Position numbers and translations under genes: made by a program. A DNA stretch of 64,000 bases from positions 125,525-189,524 of the forward strand of contig NZ_SJPW01000006.1 in assembly GCF_007860125.1 (NCBI RefSeq). The letters run 5' to 3'. Origin of the DNA: Rubripirellula tenax (GTDB taxonomy: Bacteria; Planctomycetota; Planctomycetia; Pirellulales; Pirellulaceae). Of this stretch, positions 38,501 through 45,215 are shown piece after piece. A model generated the notes under the pieces. It ran no database searches and was not told the DNA's origin. It was given only the letters and a program-made list of their open reading frames with translations. How positions within the stretch are numbered: the first letter of the stretch is position 1; each line of letters opens with the position of its first letter.

Positions 38501-39963
38501 TTGGCGGGCTAGCCAGCGTAACGGCCGGCGAAGGCATGTACGATCTTTCAATTGAACTATCCAGCGTGACCAGCCAGTCCGGGCAACCGGCAACGGGGCA
38601 ACTGCAGTTCACCTGGACGACTGATACGGGTGCGCCGACCAGCCAAGTCAGTTCGTTGCCTACCAGCCAGGATCTGCCCAACTTCGTGATCGGCATCTCC
38701 GGCAGTGACCCCGCGATCACTTCGTCGATCGATGGTTCAGCGATCGTGGCCTATGACTTATTCGTGTCCGAAAACGATGGTGACTACACGCTGCACGAAA
38801 GCTTGCCGGCAGACGCCGCCTCAACCACTTTTATCGGGCAAGAGAATTCTTCATACCAGTTTTACAGCGTTGCTCGGGATGCGGCCGGAAACGCTGAGGC
38901 GGCACCTGAGATCGCGGATGCGGAAACAACCGTGGCCCGACTTGGTCCCGGAGTCGATGCGACGGGAATCCAGGGCGTGATCACGTCACGGTCTTACGTC
39001 GACCGAATTGAGATCGAATTTGCCGGGCGCACCAACCTAGACGATTTGATTGCTGATTCGTTGATCACAGGCGCCTTCAAACTGACTCATTTGGGGGTCA
39101 ACGCGAACACCGATACGCCGGCTGAGATCGCGACCAGCACTGATCAGTTCCAATACAGCTTCGATCCAGACTCCAATACAGGATTGCTGACTTGGTCGTT
39201 GGACAGTTTTGCCGATACCCGGGCCTCGCTCGCCGACGGTATTTACGTAGTCGAACTGGACTCGTCGCTGGTAACGGATGTTGCCGGATTCGCGCTGGAC
39301 GGCGATGGAGATGGCTTTGGCGGTGGGACTTATCGTTTCGAGTTTCACCGTCTCGCCGGTGACGCTGACGGTAATGGCGCGGTCGGGCCGACTGACATGG
39401 GAATCGTGCTGGATTCAATCGGTGCGACGCCTGGTTCGGACCGTTGGAATGAGAATATTGATTTGGATCGCGATGGCCGAATCACGGTTCGGGATCGAGT
39501 GCTGATCGCGAGAGCACTGAATAACAAAATCGTTCCAGCGACGCCCGGCGTCGCACCCGTGGACACACTGGCCAGATTTGACACCAGCATTGATGGTGAA
39601 GTCACGGCACTTGACGCATTGTTGGTTATTAACCGAATCGCAGTAAACAACTCGTCCGCAATGGGGGAGGCTGCCGGGCAAGCTGATTCAGAACCCCACC
39701 GTCATCTGGATGTCAGTGGCGACGGACTCGTCAGTGCGCTCGATGCGTTACAGATCATCAATCAACTGAGTCGGTCGCTGTCGACAGTGTCGGTGGCAGA
39801 AGCAGGCAGAAATCTGGCGGGAAGCTTAGCGGACAGCGCCATGGCCGAGACGATTGATTACGCTAGCGTAATTCAGTGGATGGGTGAAGAAGACGATGAT
39901 AAGCAGCACTCGGACACACTGGATGTCCTTGCCTATGACTTAGCTACACGTTCACTTAGTTAG
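26533..39963 (+). CDS. Giant multidomain surface protein B with dockerin-like repeats
   Basis: 4476 aa from ATG 26533; a GTG at 26506 is also in frame and neither start has a clear ribosome site. The LEPR-XLL-type motif METLERRNLLAA is at about 47-58. In order, with estimated positions: a repeat region with a perfect internal duplication (180-480); Ig-like (Big_5/SbsA-type) domains (about 655-1250); CARDB domains starting near 1319, 1453 and 1985; four or five Calx-beta-like repeats (about 1573-1985); carboxypeptidase-regulatory-like domains (about 2117 and 2424); an unrecognised cysteine-bearing, G+C-poorer block (about 2640-3080); more Ig-like repeats (3490-4060); and C-terminal dockerin-like units (about 4275-4420, for example DVSGDGLVSALDALQIINQL). 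Calx-beta and dockerin loops suggest calcium-stabilised extracellular rods. No catalytic site was seen. A PEP-CTERM gene follows after 28 bp. Confidence 0.9.
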   Translation: MSAFDRLKAVLRKIPSPASSTSLTVSGSRGAYRTARGQSTRRHRPQMETLERRNLLAAAIWDGGGGTDLKWSTPANWVGDITPATGDDVTINDPRDIEVLYDLTDPLTITSLNASESLKLTTGELTVSGAMVMAPNARLTAQAAEFQADGATTVDNAHLYAIAGGQIKLAGVISYTSTTTSNFDRYLRADGVGSVLSLPNLASLTGARNGNDEVRVNALNGGVVELGTQVDSMVVPSGAVQFLADGGEDDLASLIDMPNLTSFQGYFDYYFATTESGFFAKNGGAIHSPKLTSISHADITLDGSGTMDTRQIVSYNGGYYGDLTLSNVVPDFSSMESLTWANVRVDGLSVPFPLLTNIDTSSWYLTNAATVTLDGVTSYTNSNTNDGDRYLRADGVGSVLSLPNLASLTGARNGNDEVRVNALNGGVVELGTQVDSMVVPSGAVQFLADGGEDDLASLIDMPNLTSFQGYFDYYFATTESGFFAKNVGTLKVGSEVSHSAVKSAFIDIGSNGTLQTTSLTAVSGVSFRGGGAITGDYENGSQISPGPGDSSLTLQGNFRQSNSGQTRIEIGGNNAGMDFDQLAVGIEATLGGTLEIVRTNGFLPTLRQEFHVLVAGSVSGSFSNVVGAAIGDGIKLQPEIRSDGVYLVAVADLGPKLIGTIPKIETRHSLNFVDVVFDEPIAADSIDVSDMVLSGPGGVITIDAVSQPTASSVRFEFADQTAPGTYTYSVGSQITDAAGNLMDQDGNGTGGEAGDVFTSSIELVVPNEPVVFTQTPSGLVTTSSTTIDLGFSVPLDVASATDANSFVLTHLGADQRVGGGDDQAFAITPTYTAASLDVSLAADDFATGLPDGHYQLRVLSGATGIRNVVGGQLDGNDDGTPGDDYVGQFQVSTSAATAELRLAAISDSGVSSSDGITNIADITFEVTVNQIGRIEFDADGNGAANETMFASQPGTYSFTTTFTQDGNHQPKIVFQPAYGSRLNRSASVTLDRTAPTFVLGETTQQAPVLSRVVQFSETVTNTDGSAAAGTLMATLTGPANQPINLRGLSGDTDTYVLTFDPLFVPGDYELAATTQIFDVAGNKIAAAPVDPFVVLADVTKPFVTEFSPLGETNQDTDRFVVTFSEPMDAATLTPSVITVQTPAGIPAITAASVAAVAGSDTQYEITLAAPISVAGEYLITIAASVADLSGNTLGTAYAAAITIDRTGSRITTATPAGTLNRVVSFVDVTFDSPIQLASFRNNDVTLTGPAGAVSIGQPTRLSGNAYRIPFTPQRANGDYQLTVGPNVLDIAGNPMDQDSDGTTGEATEDVFTHAFAISLPDLNIVDSVGLTDLGGAAITEMPFGSSLQIAWTTTNSGTLATIGANRDQVWLSSDATLSAGDVLLGAFELSGANTLATGAEYSGLLSTSIPLTNGSVAGDYFILVQTDSTGGIVEANEQNNVRAVPLSLTFPPLPDLVATEITPPSEIVPGTTTTLGWQIDNIGDEIAVGPWIERVFLANDAGGDNRQLVASFNRVGSLTAADAARIRTEQISLPQQTLNGDVYFLIEVDSGEAVFESDEQNLFASATTLNIPASLTMALGGNQVTEGGNGVRATLTRNGDVSLPLVVSLSASASDQLSLPETVTIPAGQYSRRFTISAIDEAVIDDDVTVLVSANADDYPAASGLITVVNNDQPTLTLSLPATEIVEGGSLTATITRGSAASTDIIISVLNADASQLDVVSSVTLPAGQTSVTFGITAIDDLLIERATQHSIAVSAVGHLASAGDLTILQSDVPAITLQMPQTLAEGSSGPTLLGRVTRDAVSNVAVQVELVSADPTQVVLPATVTIPAGQSFGQFQFQIGNDDLVTGDRSVDVSAGVLPSDGGAAFTESLTNTSVQILEDDGQSLSVTFASDTVAEGRGIQATIARNTTDLSQAVTVTFTSDDVGELIVPTPVTIPAGESSATVTLSGVRDGEVDGDQVVTVLATADGFLTGTGTIVVADSTLPDLIVTSLQPSSVTASTDASIDVSWTIANAGFAPATGTWTQRVFLSDDAVIGNDVLAGQYTFSGPLGKGQSYDRTAPVRLPSQSGDYWIVVQTDIADVVGEGLETNNATITASPISVEAAYTATVSTDVEMAPADTSVLLTGTATNTDTTPAAFKQVSVHVSVRGTNRIFPAITDAAGNFQLTFNPLPGEGGSYTVGAAHPGEATAQAQDTFKLVGMRAEPPQDSLRIKEGDPATSGSITIRNLADVPLTGLAVEIIDAASNLQVTSAVEGEATTLNELATLDVNYSVAALDATNRDASFAIRITSNEAPAITVPIDVTVIPLVSQLIASTERLDKGMLVGDQTSVEFTITNDGGRETGELQVLLPGGADWLTLATDSTLPSLEPGESAPVTLLLTPPSDLPLTAYNGNLIVRGSDSELSMPFSFRAVSEATGDLQVTVTDEYFYFTDEKPFVKDATVRLLDAITGELVATSEAAAAQPAAGFASLAEGEATVTVDSEGRVTFLGVPEGPYTLEVRSEDHESYRNNLRVESGNLNERQVFVSRNLVEYTWTVEEIEIEDRTRITIDAEFETNVPAPVVTIDGHIDLADLVVVGQTQQFDFKITNHGFIAAENVALEFGEHPYYEIVPLIDVIGILPAKSEITVPVIVRRIGPAAIASNELLMRNALRPEGESVDVPCVIAAVLVWTYECEGTVAKATPIVIINVSGTCSGAGGGGVYRPSGVGIGGPGSVTPISIQSEPDCADCVEDSWKLTLKENGFVNQIVQAAADLITKAPVVDEINFGLEGEASWTTCCEDNVEVGSKLVAEGSGGGDLGFSVPIVGGELDLGENVSLPFPLPGDAVLDFELKAGLFFEGLVGLRAFGKIETDCEDWTDFTGAAGVKGQGQIELKVAAGLEIDIELPSDDDFLQIEAVVEGGIRGSASGEASFDTNGDFNWEVTVGKVELYGLARFTVGQEAAELFGIEKGIELSFEISTPIYEGCTWSKSNPEPVCGSPGTETQRTATQRAASSLESADSMDDGILRNPVTGQAIERTIGNLIDLDAFAGDIDYANESELANALGESSIDLATIEQSEWTQLSRDILKTIEPQESIGGTCATVRMQITQDAVQERQAFEAGLVIDNGQSDSLTGIEFNITITNAAGEDQTDLFLVSTPTLTSIDDIDGFGVILGNESGSAVWQIVPSAEAAIGTQEYFVGGEFSYLDGVTKVSTRLAPTSILVLPQAELTLDYFLQRDVLSDDPHTADVEPAQPFTLAVQVRNDGAGAAQNLRIESAQPKIIENEKGLLIDFEITGTRVNGEEKNRSLTAQFGDVGPGELAIAEWEMESTLQGLFVEYNATFEHISGLGDERFSLIKDVQIHELIHVANASQVDGDDGLPDFLVNDLPDPQDLPDTLYLSDGSVVEVGLGSGATIDTAPVISDLRIDVTATMEEGWSYLTMDDPSLGDFVLLTVERSDGTTLPPENFWQTDRTFVGGGLRPVLEDKIHLLDFNSTGSYTFVFSNGDLVGPEVVSFAGVTPNPTTETIDVVDVTFDELLNNSTFDAADISLTKNSVPVSTSGLSAAAAGGTTYRISGLAAFTSDDAVYEVTIDASQLTDQVGNPGVGLASYRWVKGEAAPAILDLLGAPSHLTTTSTNSINVVFSKPIVPGSFGLDDVSLTRDGIEVIDAEVTIAQVAPTTYRVGNLSRLISSDADYRLVVDATGVQDDADLAGVGDATATWTLDSTAPVVVDVVDPPTNPRNIVVQRIDIDFSEPIDLTTLDVGDLTLTRDGGTENLLAGDARVTFEDRGDNRYRIGGINWVQAFLADPQIASFTLTIDGAGITDLAGNPSSGLSSTTWTIDLDNPVAPADLTLSTFTGEVTDAQVNSRFASVAGTLAETGLTVSVRDMTTNTELIRETIAGTSFDLPIEFPSAGQHRLRVRVVDPAGNVTDAFIEDLFVNETAPLVESVAGIPSGFTNQPLGDVTLLFVEPINPATLTASAMTLTRDGGVNLIDAGVTITAEAGGRSFVIGGLASVTAGEGMYDLSIELSSVTSQSGQPATGQLQFTWTTDTGAPTSQVSSLPTSQDLPNFVIGISGSDPAITSSIDGSAIVAYDLFVSENDGDYTLHESLPADAASTTFIGQENSSYQFYSVARDAAGNAEAAPEIADAETTVARLGPGVDATGIQGVITSRSYVDRIEIEFAGRTNLDDLIADSLITGAFKLTHLGVNANTDTPAEIATSTDQFQYSFDPDSNTGLLTWSLDSFADTRASLADGIYVVELDSSLVTDVAGFALDGDGDGFGGGTYRFEFHRLAGDADGNGAVGPTDMGIVLDSIGATPGSDRWNENIDLDRDGRITVRDRVLIARALNNKIVPATPGVAPVDTLARFDTSIDGEVTALDALLVINRIAVNNSSAMGEAAGQADSEPHRHLDVSGDGLVSALDALQIINQLSRSLSTVSVAEAGRNLAGSLADSAMAETIDYASVIQWMGEEDDDKQHSDTLDVLAYDLATRSLS
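27082..27362 (+). repeat. 281-bp direct repeat, copy 1
   Basis: Base-for-base identical to 27694-27974; offset 612 bp, that is 204 codons, so the duplication is in frame. It encodes a segment from DRYLRADGVGSVLSLPN to TESGF. The flanking codons are similar but diverged (GVISYTSTTTSNF against GVTSYTNSNTNDG). Confidence 0.95.
27694..27974 (+). repeat. 281-bp direct repeat, copy 2
   Basis: Identical to 27082-27362. The repeat ends where GGATTC in copy 1 becomes GGGTTT in copy 2. Confidence 0.95.
34430..35770 (+). other. G+C-poor, cysteine-bearing block inside giant B
   Basis: Segment with no recognised domain. It has cysteines in pairs or singly (TYECEG, GTCSG, DCADC, TTCCED, TDCEDW, EGCTW, PVCGS), while the rest of the protein is almost free of cysteine. 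The middle is Gly-rich with alternating hydrophobic residues (LKAGLFFEGLVGLRAFGKIE). A hand count gives 25 G+C in 60 at 34741-34800 against 41 in 60 at 37741-37800. Confidence 0.6.
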
Positions 39964-39991
39964 AGAAACCTACAACCAGAGACAAATAGAA

Positions 39992-40645
39992 ATGAAATGT
40001 TTTATAGCAACTGTGTTCACGCTATTTGTGAGTTTGTCGCTACCCGCAAGCAGTTTGGCGGCAGGCGTTCGAATCATTGACGCCCCTGCGACTTATCAGC
40101 CTGGGCAGTCATTCACTTTTGATGTGATCGTTCCTTCGATGACCAGTTTGTCTTCCTACAACATCGACGTCTTGATCACGGGCAGCACTGGCGTGGTGCT
40201 CAGTGACTTCCAGGTCGAATCGGTAGTCCCTGCAGTTCCGGCCTCCGGATACGTTTTTTCGTCGAACAATGACTTCTTTGCAGCGACGTTCCAAACTTCC
40301 GCTGCTACCCAAACAGTTAACCTGAGCGACTTCGACTTGACGGGGGTTAATACCGTCATTGGCGTGAATGACCGTATTGCGACAGTTAGCGTCTCGACGT
40401 TGGCGAGCTTTCAGGGTGACTTGCAGCTTTCCATCGATCTAAACGCACTTATTTTGGACGGCCCAGAAAGCTCCCCCACTCCGGTTCCTGAATTTGCAAC
40501 GATTCTAAGCGACACAACGAATCAACCACTCGCAATCGTGTCCGCGGCGGCAGTTCCAGAGCCTGGAACTTGCCTGCTGTTAGCGACATCGTCGCTTTTG
40601 TTGTTTATCCACCGACGACGGATGGTTCGCAATAAAGGCCAGTGA
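39992..40645 (+). CDS. PEP-CTERM sorted protein with cohesin-like domain
   Basis: 217 aa. Signal peptide about 1-23 (ending SLAAG). The mature part (24-160) opens AGVRIIDAPATYQPGQSFTF and has the strand order of a cohesin-type beta-sandwich ('VxI...G..F.v.V.......l.gynidvl'); this resemblance is my reading and needs a profile search. It ends with VPEPGTCLLLATSSLL (about 188-203), a hydrophobic helix, and RRRMVR: the PEP-CTERM tripartite sorting tail recognised by exosortase in other bacteria. It starts 28 bp after giant B, so the two are probably co-transcribed. It could be the surface receptor of the dockerin-like tails of the giants (hypothesis). No exosortase gene is in the window. Confidence 0.75.
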   Translation: MKCFIATVFTLFVSLSLPASSLAAGVRIIDAPATYQPGQSFTFDVIVPSMTSLSSYNIDVLITGSTGVVLSDFQVESVVPAVPASGYVFSSNNDFFAATFQTSAATQTVNLSDFDLTGVNTVIGVNDRIATVSVSTLASFQGDLQLSIDLNALILDGPESSPTPVPEFATILSDTTNQPLAIVSAAAVPEPGTCLLLATSSLLLFIHRRRMVRNKGQ

Positions 40646-40830
40646 CCCAAACCGAATATCATTTAGGTTGTGTGCGTTCAATTCCGGTGACCCCCATCAA
40701 GAGTGTATCGCCGAACCATCAGTTTACTTTGTCAGTCATTTGAATCAAAGTCGGCGATATCCGAATCGACGAGCCACGAGCGGCTAGGTGCGAGACTCAC
40801 GTAGGTTGCATGACACCGATTTGAAGATTG

Positions 40831-42624
40831 CTATTCGCCGTCGCTCAGTACGGCCATGAAGGCCTTTTGACTGATTTCGACGTTGCCGACGGCTTTCATT
40901 CGCTTCTTGCCTTCTTTTTGCTTTTGCAAGAGTTTGCGTTTTCGGCTGATGTCACCGCCGTAACATTTGGCGGTCACGTTCTTCCGCATCGCCGATACGG
41001 TTTCGCGAGCTATGACGCGGCTGCCGATGGCGGCTTGGACGGCGACTTCGAACATGTGACGTTCGATTTCGGCTTTCAGTTTTTTCACCACTGCCCTGCC
41101 CCGTCGATCGGCGTCGGCTTTGTTGCACACGATGCTGAGCGCATCGACGCGGACGCCGTTGACCATGATGTCCATCCGGCAAAGGTCGGCGGCTTCATAG
41201 CCGACCATTTCGTAGTCCAGTGTTCCGTAGCCGCGGGTACAGCTTTTGATCTTGTCGTGAAGATCGTAGACGACTTCTGCCAGCGGGATGTCGTAAGTCA
41301 ACATCGCACGATTGGCGCCGAGGTATTCTTGGTTTTTTTGAATGCCGCGACGTTCCTGGCACAACTTCATCACCGCGCCGATGAATTCGCCGGGAATGAT
41401 CACGTTGCAACGCACGATCGGTTGACGGAATTCGTCGATGTCGCCCGGATCGGGTACGTCTTGTGGCTTGTGAATGATGATCGTTTCGCCGCGTTTGTTC
41501 ACGACTTCGTAAGTCACGTTGGGCGCGGTTTGCACCAGGTCGATATTCGATTCGCTCTCCAACCGCTGCTGGATGATTTCCATGTGCAGCAGACCGAGGA
41601 ACCCGCAACGAAAACCGAATCCCAGCGCGTCGCTGGTTTCCGGTTCGAATTCGAAACTCGGGTCATTGACCGCCAAACGCTCGAGCGCATCTCGTAGGTC
41701 CGAAAACTCTTGTCCGTCGCTGGGGAACAAGCCGCAGTAAACCATCCGCTTGGGTCGTGCGTATCCGGGCAGCGCCGGTGCGCCTTTATCGCCCACGATC
41801 GTTACGGTGTCACCGATGTGAACGTCGCCGAGGCTCTTGATGTTGCAAATCAAGTAGCCGACTTGGCCGGCGGACAACGTATCGCAGGGATGACGTTGAG
41901 GCACGAATTGGCCAATCTCGACAACTTCGTGAACGCTGCCGGCGCGGACGAACTGGATCTTTTGTCCCTTTTTGACGGTGCCTTCCATGACACGAACGTA
42001 GGTGATCGCGCCACGGTAATCATCGTAGTTGGAATCGAACACCATCGCCTGGAGTGTTGCGTTGGGATTGCCCGTCGGTGGTGGAACTTTTGCGATGATG
42101 GTGTCAATCAATGCGTCGACACCAATGCCGGTTTTGGCGCTGACGCGGATGCAGTCCTCGGGGTCGGTGCCGAGTGAGTTCATCATCTCTTCGGCAACTT
42201 CTTCTGGCCTTGCCATCGCCAGGTCAATTTTGTTGATGACCGGCACGATGAACAGGTTGTGCTCCATCGCCGCGAAAGCGTTGGCGACGGTTTGAGCTTC
42301 GACGCCTTGGAACGCGTCGACCAGCAACAGTGCGCCTTCGCAACACGCCAGCGAACGCGAAACTTCGTATTGGAAATCGACGTGGCCGGGCGTGTCGATC
42401 AGATTCAGTTCGTACTCGACACCGCCTCGCTTGAGACGCATTTTCACGGCCCGCGCTTTGATCGTGATTCCGCGTTGGCGTTCCAGATCAAGGTCGTCCA
42501 GCATCTGCTCTTTCTTGTCCCGGTTCATCACCGTGCCAGTATGCTCGAGCAAGCGGTCCGCCAGCGTGCTCTTGCCGTGGTCGATGTGGGCGATGATGCA
42601 GAAGTTGCGAATGTGGGTTGTCAT
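40831..42624 (-). CDS. lepA: Elongation factor 4 (LepA)
   Basis: 597 aa, the usual LepA length (about 600). GTPase motifs: AHIDHGKST (G1), DTPGH (G3), NKID (G4). The C-terminal LepA-specific part is present (GYGTLDYEMVGYEAADLCRM; KCYGGDISRKRKLLQKQKEG at the end, which binds near the ribosomal A site in the family). It is a ribosome-associated GTPase that acts on stalled or misplaced translation complexes. It follows the ROK kinase gene by 32 bp on the same strand, probably as an operon. No clear Shine-Dalgarno sequence before the ATG. Confidence 0.97.
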   Translation of the reverse strand: MTTHIRNFCIIAHIDHGKSTLADRLLEHTGTVMNRDKKEQMLDDLDLERQRGITIKARAVKMRLKRGGVEYELNLIDTPGHVDFQYEVSRSLACCEGALLLVDAFQGVEAQTVANAFAAMEHNLFIVPVINKIDLAMARPEEVAEEMMNSLGTDPEDCIRVSAKTGIGVDALIDTIIAKVPPPTGNPNATLQAMVFDSNYDDYRGAITYVRVMEGTVKKGQKIQFVRAGSVHEVVEIGQFVPQRHPCDTLSAGQVGYLICNIKSLGDVHIGDTVTIVGDKGAPALPGYARPKRMVYCGLFPSDGQEFSDLRDALERLAVNDPSFEFEPETSDALGFGFRCGFLGLLHMEIIQQRLESESNIDLVQTAPNVTYEVVNKRGETIIIHKPQDVPDPGDIDEFRQPIVRCNVIIPGEFIGAVMKLCQERRGIQKNQEYLGANRAMLTYDIPLAEVVYDLHDKIKSCTRGYGTLDYEMVGYEAADLCRMDIMVNGVRVDALSIVCNKADADRRGRAVVKKLKAEIERHMFEVAVQAAIGSRVIARETVSAMRKNVTAKCYGGDISRKRKLLQKQKEGKKRMKAVGNVEISQKAFMAVLSDGE

Positions 42625-42656
42625 AGTGTTTGTGCGAGGAGAACTTTCGTTGACTC

Positions 42657-43691
42657 TTACTTGCTTTGGCTTTCTTTACGGGCGTATCCGGCGACACCAA
42701 GGTAGCCCGCATCGGCGCCCAGTGACGCGAAATGGATCGTGGTTCCGGCAAAGACATTCTCAAAGGTCCGACGTTGGAACTCGTCCGAAATGCCTTTTAA
42801 GAATCGTTGTCCGATCGGCGAGTCCTTGCCGCCGAAGTTCATCGCGCCGCCAAGAACGACCGATCCAGGATCGATCGTGTGGACGATCGACGTGATACCG
42901 ATTCCAAGCCATCGTGCAGTTTCATGAATGATTTCGAGTGCAAGTTCGTCGCCTTCAACGGCGGCTTCGTAAACTCGCTTCGCCGTCAGTTCGCTGTCGT
43001 GACCGTGAAGGTGGCCACTAAGGAGGCTCTGTCGACCTTCGGTCAACTTTGCGCGGGTGCGATGTACGACGGCGCTGGCCGAAGCGTAGGCTTCCAATTG
43101 TCCTCGGCCGCCGCCCCAAACACAAAGCTGTGCGGTTGGCGATGGGTCGACCAAGATGTGTCCGCACTCACTGCCGAAACTGTTGACGCCATTGACCAGC
43201 TCGTCTTCCAGAATGATGCCGCCGCCGACGCCGGTTCCCAGGGTCAGTAGCAGCATCGAACGGTCGGTTTTGCCGGTGCCGAGCCAAAACTCGCCATACG
43301 CCGCAGCGTTCGCATCGTTTAGGAACGTGACTGGGCGACCAAGTAGTTTTGAAACGGTGTCGCGAATCGGAAAATCCCACCAAGACGGCAATTGGGGTGG
43401 AGCAACCAGATAACCGCGTTTCAAATCCATCGGCCCGGGGGATCCCAAGCCGATTCGACGGACTTGGCCGGACACGCCCAGTTGTTCCTCGACATCCTTA
43501 ACGACTGCTGCGACTCGCTGCATCGCGGCGGTTGCGCCCTCGCTTTCGCGAGTTGGTAGAGTCTCGAAAGACAGCGTTTGGCCGATATCGTCGACTAAAC
43601 CGATCTTGATGCCGGTGCCGCCGATGTCGATTCCCCAAAAATAGGGTGGCTTCGATTCGGAAACGCTCGTGATGGTAGGATTTTGGGCCAT
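42657..43691 (-). CDS. ROK-family sugar kinase (glucokinase-like)
   Basis: 344 aa. The ATP-binding start is DIGGTGIKI (22-30); the catalytic Asp region is FLNDANAAAYGE (123-134, D126), followed by TLGTGVGGGII and the ECGHI stretch (175-179). The usual ROK zinc motif CxCGxxGC is replaced by CVWGGGRGQLE (190-200): only one of the cysteines remains. The family phosphorylates glucose or similar hexoses with ATP; the exact substrate cannot be read from the sequence. It precedes lepA. Confidence 0.88.
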   Translation of the reverse strand: MAQNPTITSVSESKPPYFWGIDIGGTGIKIGLVDDIGQTLSFETLPTRESEGATAAMQRVAAVVKDVEEQLGVSGQVRRIGLGSPGPMDLKRGYLVAPPQLPSWWDFPIRDTVSKLLGRPVTFLNDANAAAYGEFWLGTGKTDRSMLLLTLGTGVGGGIILEDELVNGVNSFGSECGHILVDPSPTAQLCVWGGGRGQLEAYASASAVVHRTRAKLTEGRQSLLSGHLHGHDSELTAKRVYEAAVEGDELALEIIHETARWLGIGITSIVHTIDPGSVVLGGAMNFGGKDSPIGQRFLKGISDEFQRRTFENVFAGTTIHFASLGADAGYLGVAGYARKESQSK

Positions 43692-43875
43692 GGGCCGGTT
43701 TACGGTGCAGCTAGAGTAGAATCGCGAGCGAGAAAATCAACGCGGAGTATAGGAACGGTCCCGAATTGTCACAACGAGCATTCTTTTACTGGTTGCCAAG
43801 TGTCCGCAATCTGCGACGAAGGGGCGAGGGGGTGGCTTGCCACCTTGATGTCCGTCGGGTGATCGGGGGCTGTCG

Positions 43876-45162
43876 ATGAAAGCGGTGTTTTTGACGGCCG
43901 GAGCCGCCGGAATGTACTGTGGCAGCTGCATGCACGACAACGCGATGGCGCGAGCGATGATCGCCAACGGCGTTGATTGCTTGCTACAACCGGTCTACAC
44001 GCCGATTCGCACCGACGAGGAAAGTGTAGCGTCGAAGCGGGTTTTCTTTGGTGGGATCCACATCTACCTGATGCAGCAGTTTCCATGGCTGCGATGGGTT
44101 CCCGATCCGATCCGTCGAACACTGGATTGGACGCCGCTATTGAATCTGGCGACGCGAAAGACACACACCACGGACGCAGCCATGTTGGGTCGGCTGACGA
44201 TTTCGATGTTAAAGGGGCGCGATGGTCAACAAGCGGGCGAGGTTCGGCGGCTGACACGGTGGCTGTCCGACGAGATTCGCCCGGATGCGGTGCTGTTGAG
44301 CAATTTGTTGATCGGCGGTTCGCTGCCAGCGATTCGCGAGTCGATGCCCGACACACGGTTAGCCGTATTGTTGCAAGGCGATGACATCTTCTTCGACTAT
44401 CTGCCTTCGAAATACCGTGAAGAAGTGATCAAGTTGTGCCGTCATCTGGTCAAGTCGGTCGATCGCTTCATCGTCCACAGCCGATTCTATGGCGACAAAA
44501 TGGGTGCGTTGTTGCAGATTCCCGACGAAAAGATTTTTGTCACCCCGCTGTCGATCGACGTGGGCCCTTTCAAGTCGGCGGCGAAGCCGATCCGAACGGA
44601 TCGTCAATTTCGGCTTGGCTACATGGCGCGGATCGCGCCAGAGAAAGGGCTGCATCACCTTGTCAACGCGTTTATCGAACTCGCGAAACACCCATCCCAC
44701 GACGACCTGTGCTTGGAAGTTGCGGGGTGGTTGGGCGACAACAACCAGCGATACTTCGACGACCTTGGGTCACGGATCGGCGAAGCCGGGCTGACGGAGC
44801 GTTTCATCTATCACGGCAGTCCTTCGCTGACCGAAAAGGTTGCATTTCTGCAATCGCTCGATCTGTTGTGCGTGCCGACGGAATACGAAGACCCCAAGGG
44901 GCTGTTCGTATTGGAGGCCTTGGCCGCGGGTGTCCCCGTGCTTCAGCCCGACCACGGCGCGTTCGGAGAACTGATCGCTGCGACGGGCGGCGGCCAAACG
45001 TTTCGGCCCAGAGATGCCGACGACTTGATTCGCTTAGTCGAGCAGATCAAACACGACCCAGAAGGTCGGCGACGTTTTTCCGAAGTCGGATCAGCGGCAG
45101 TTCACGCGAACCACTCGACCGAGCACGCTGCAAAGCGACTATCGGAAATCTTGTTCCAATGA
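43876..45162 (+). CDS. Glycosyltransferase, GT4-type
   Basis: 428 aa. An N-terminal Rossmann-like domain (GAAGMYCGSCMHDNAMARA) and a C-terminal GT-B domain with the GT4 donor site EDPKGLFVLEALAAGVPVL (E-x7-E type, about 328-346). RIAPEKGLHHLVNAF, at about 250-265, is the GT4 link between domains. It would transfer a sugar from a nucleotide-sugar, probably in polysaccharide or lipid glycosylation; substrate unknown. Divergent from the ROK gene; no clear operon partner. Confidence 0.85.
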   Translation: MKAVFLTAGAAGMYCGSCMHDNAMARAMIANGVDCLLQPVYTPIRTDEESVASKRVFFGGIHIYLMQQFPWLRWVPDPIRRTLDWTPLLNLATRKTHTTDAAMLGRLTISMLKGRDGQQAGEVRRLTRWLSDEIRPDAVLLSNLLIGGSLPAIRESMPDTRLAVLLQGDDIFFDYLPSKYREEVIKLCRHLVKSVDRFIVHSRFYGDKMGALLQIPDEKIFVTPLSIDVGPFKSAAKPIRTDRQFRLGYMARIAPEKGLHHLVNAFIELAKHPSHDDLCLEVAGWLGDNNQRYFDDLGSRIGEAGLTERFIYHGSPSLTEKVAFLQSLDLLCVPTEYEDPKGLFVLEALAAGVPVLQPDHGAFGELIAATGGGQTFRPRDADDLIRLVEQIKHDPEGRRRFSEVGSAAVHANHSTEHAAKRLSEILFQ

Positions 45163-45215
45163 TGCGTGCCGATTCGAGTTCGATTTGACGGGGCCTGACA
45201 AACGCCGAACTTGTT

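Noticed and set aside
26533-39963. Classical cellulosome
   Set aside because: Neither giant shows a glycoside hydrolase motif and no multi-cohesin scaffoldin is present; only a docking-type analogy is kept.
40646-40830. Possible tRNA or small RNA between the PEP-CTERM gene and lepA
   Set aside because: No cloverleaf, no strong hairpin and no T-run could be found by eye.
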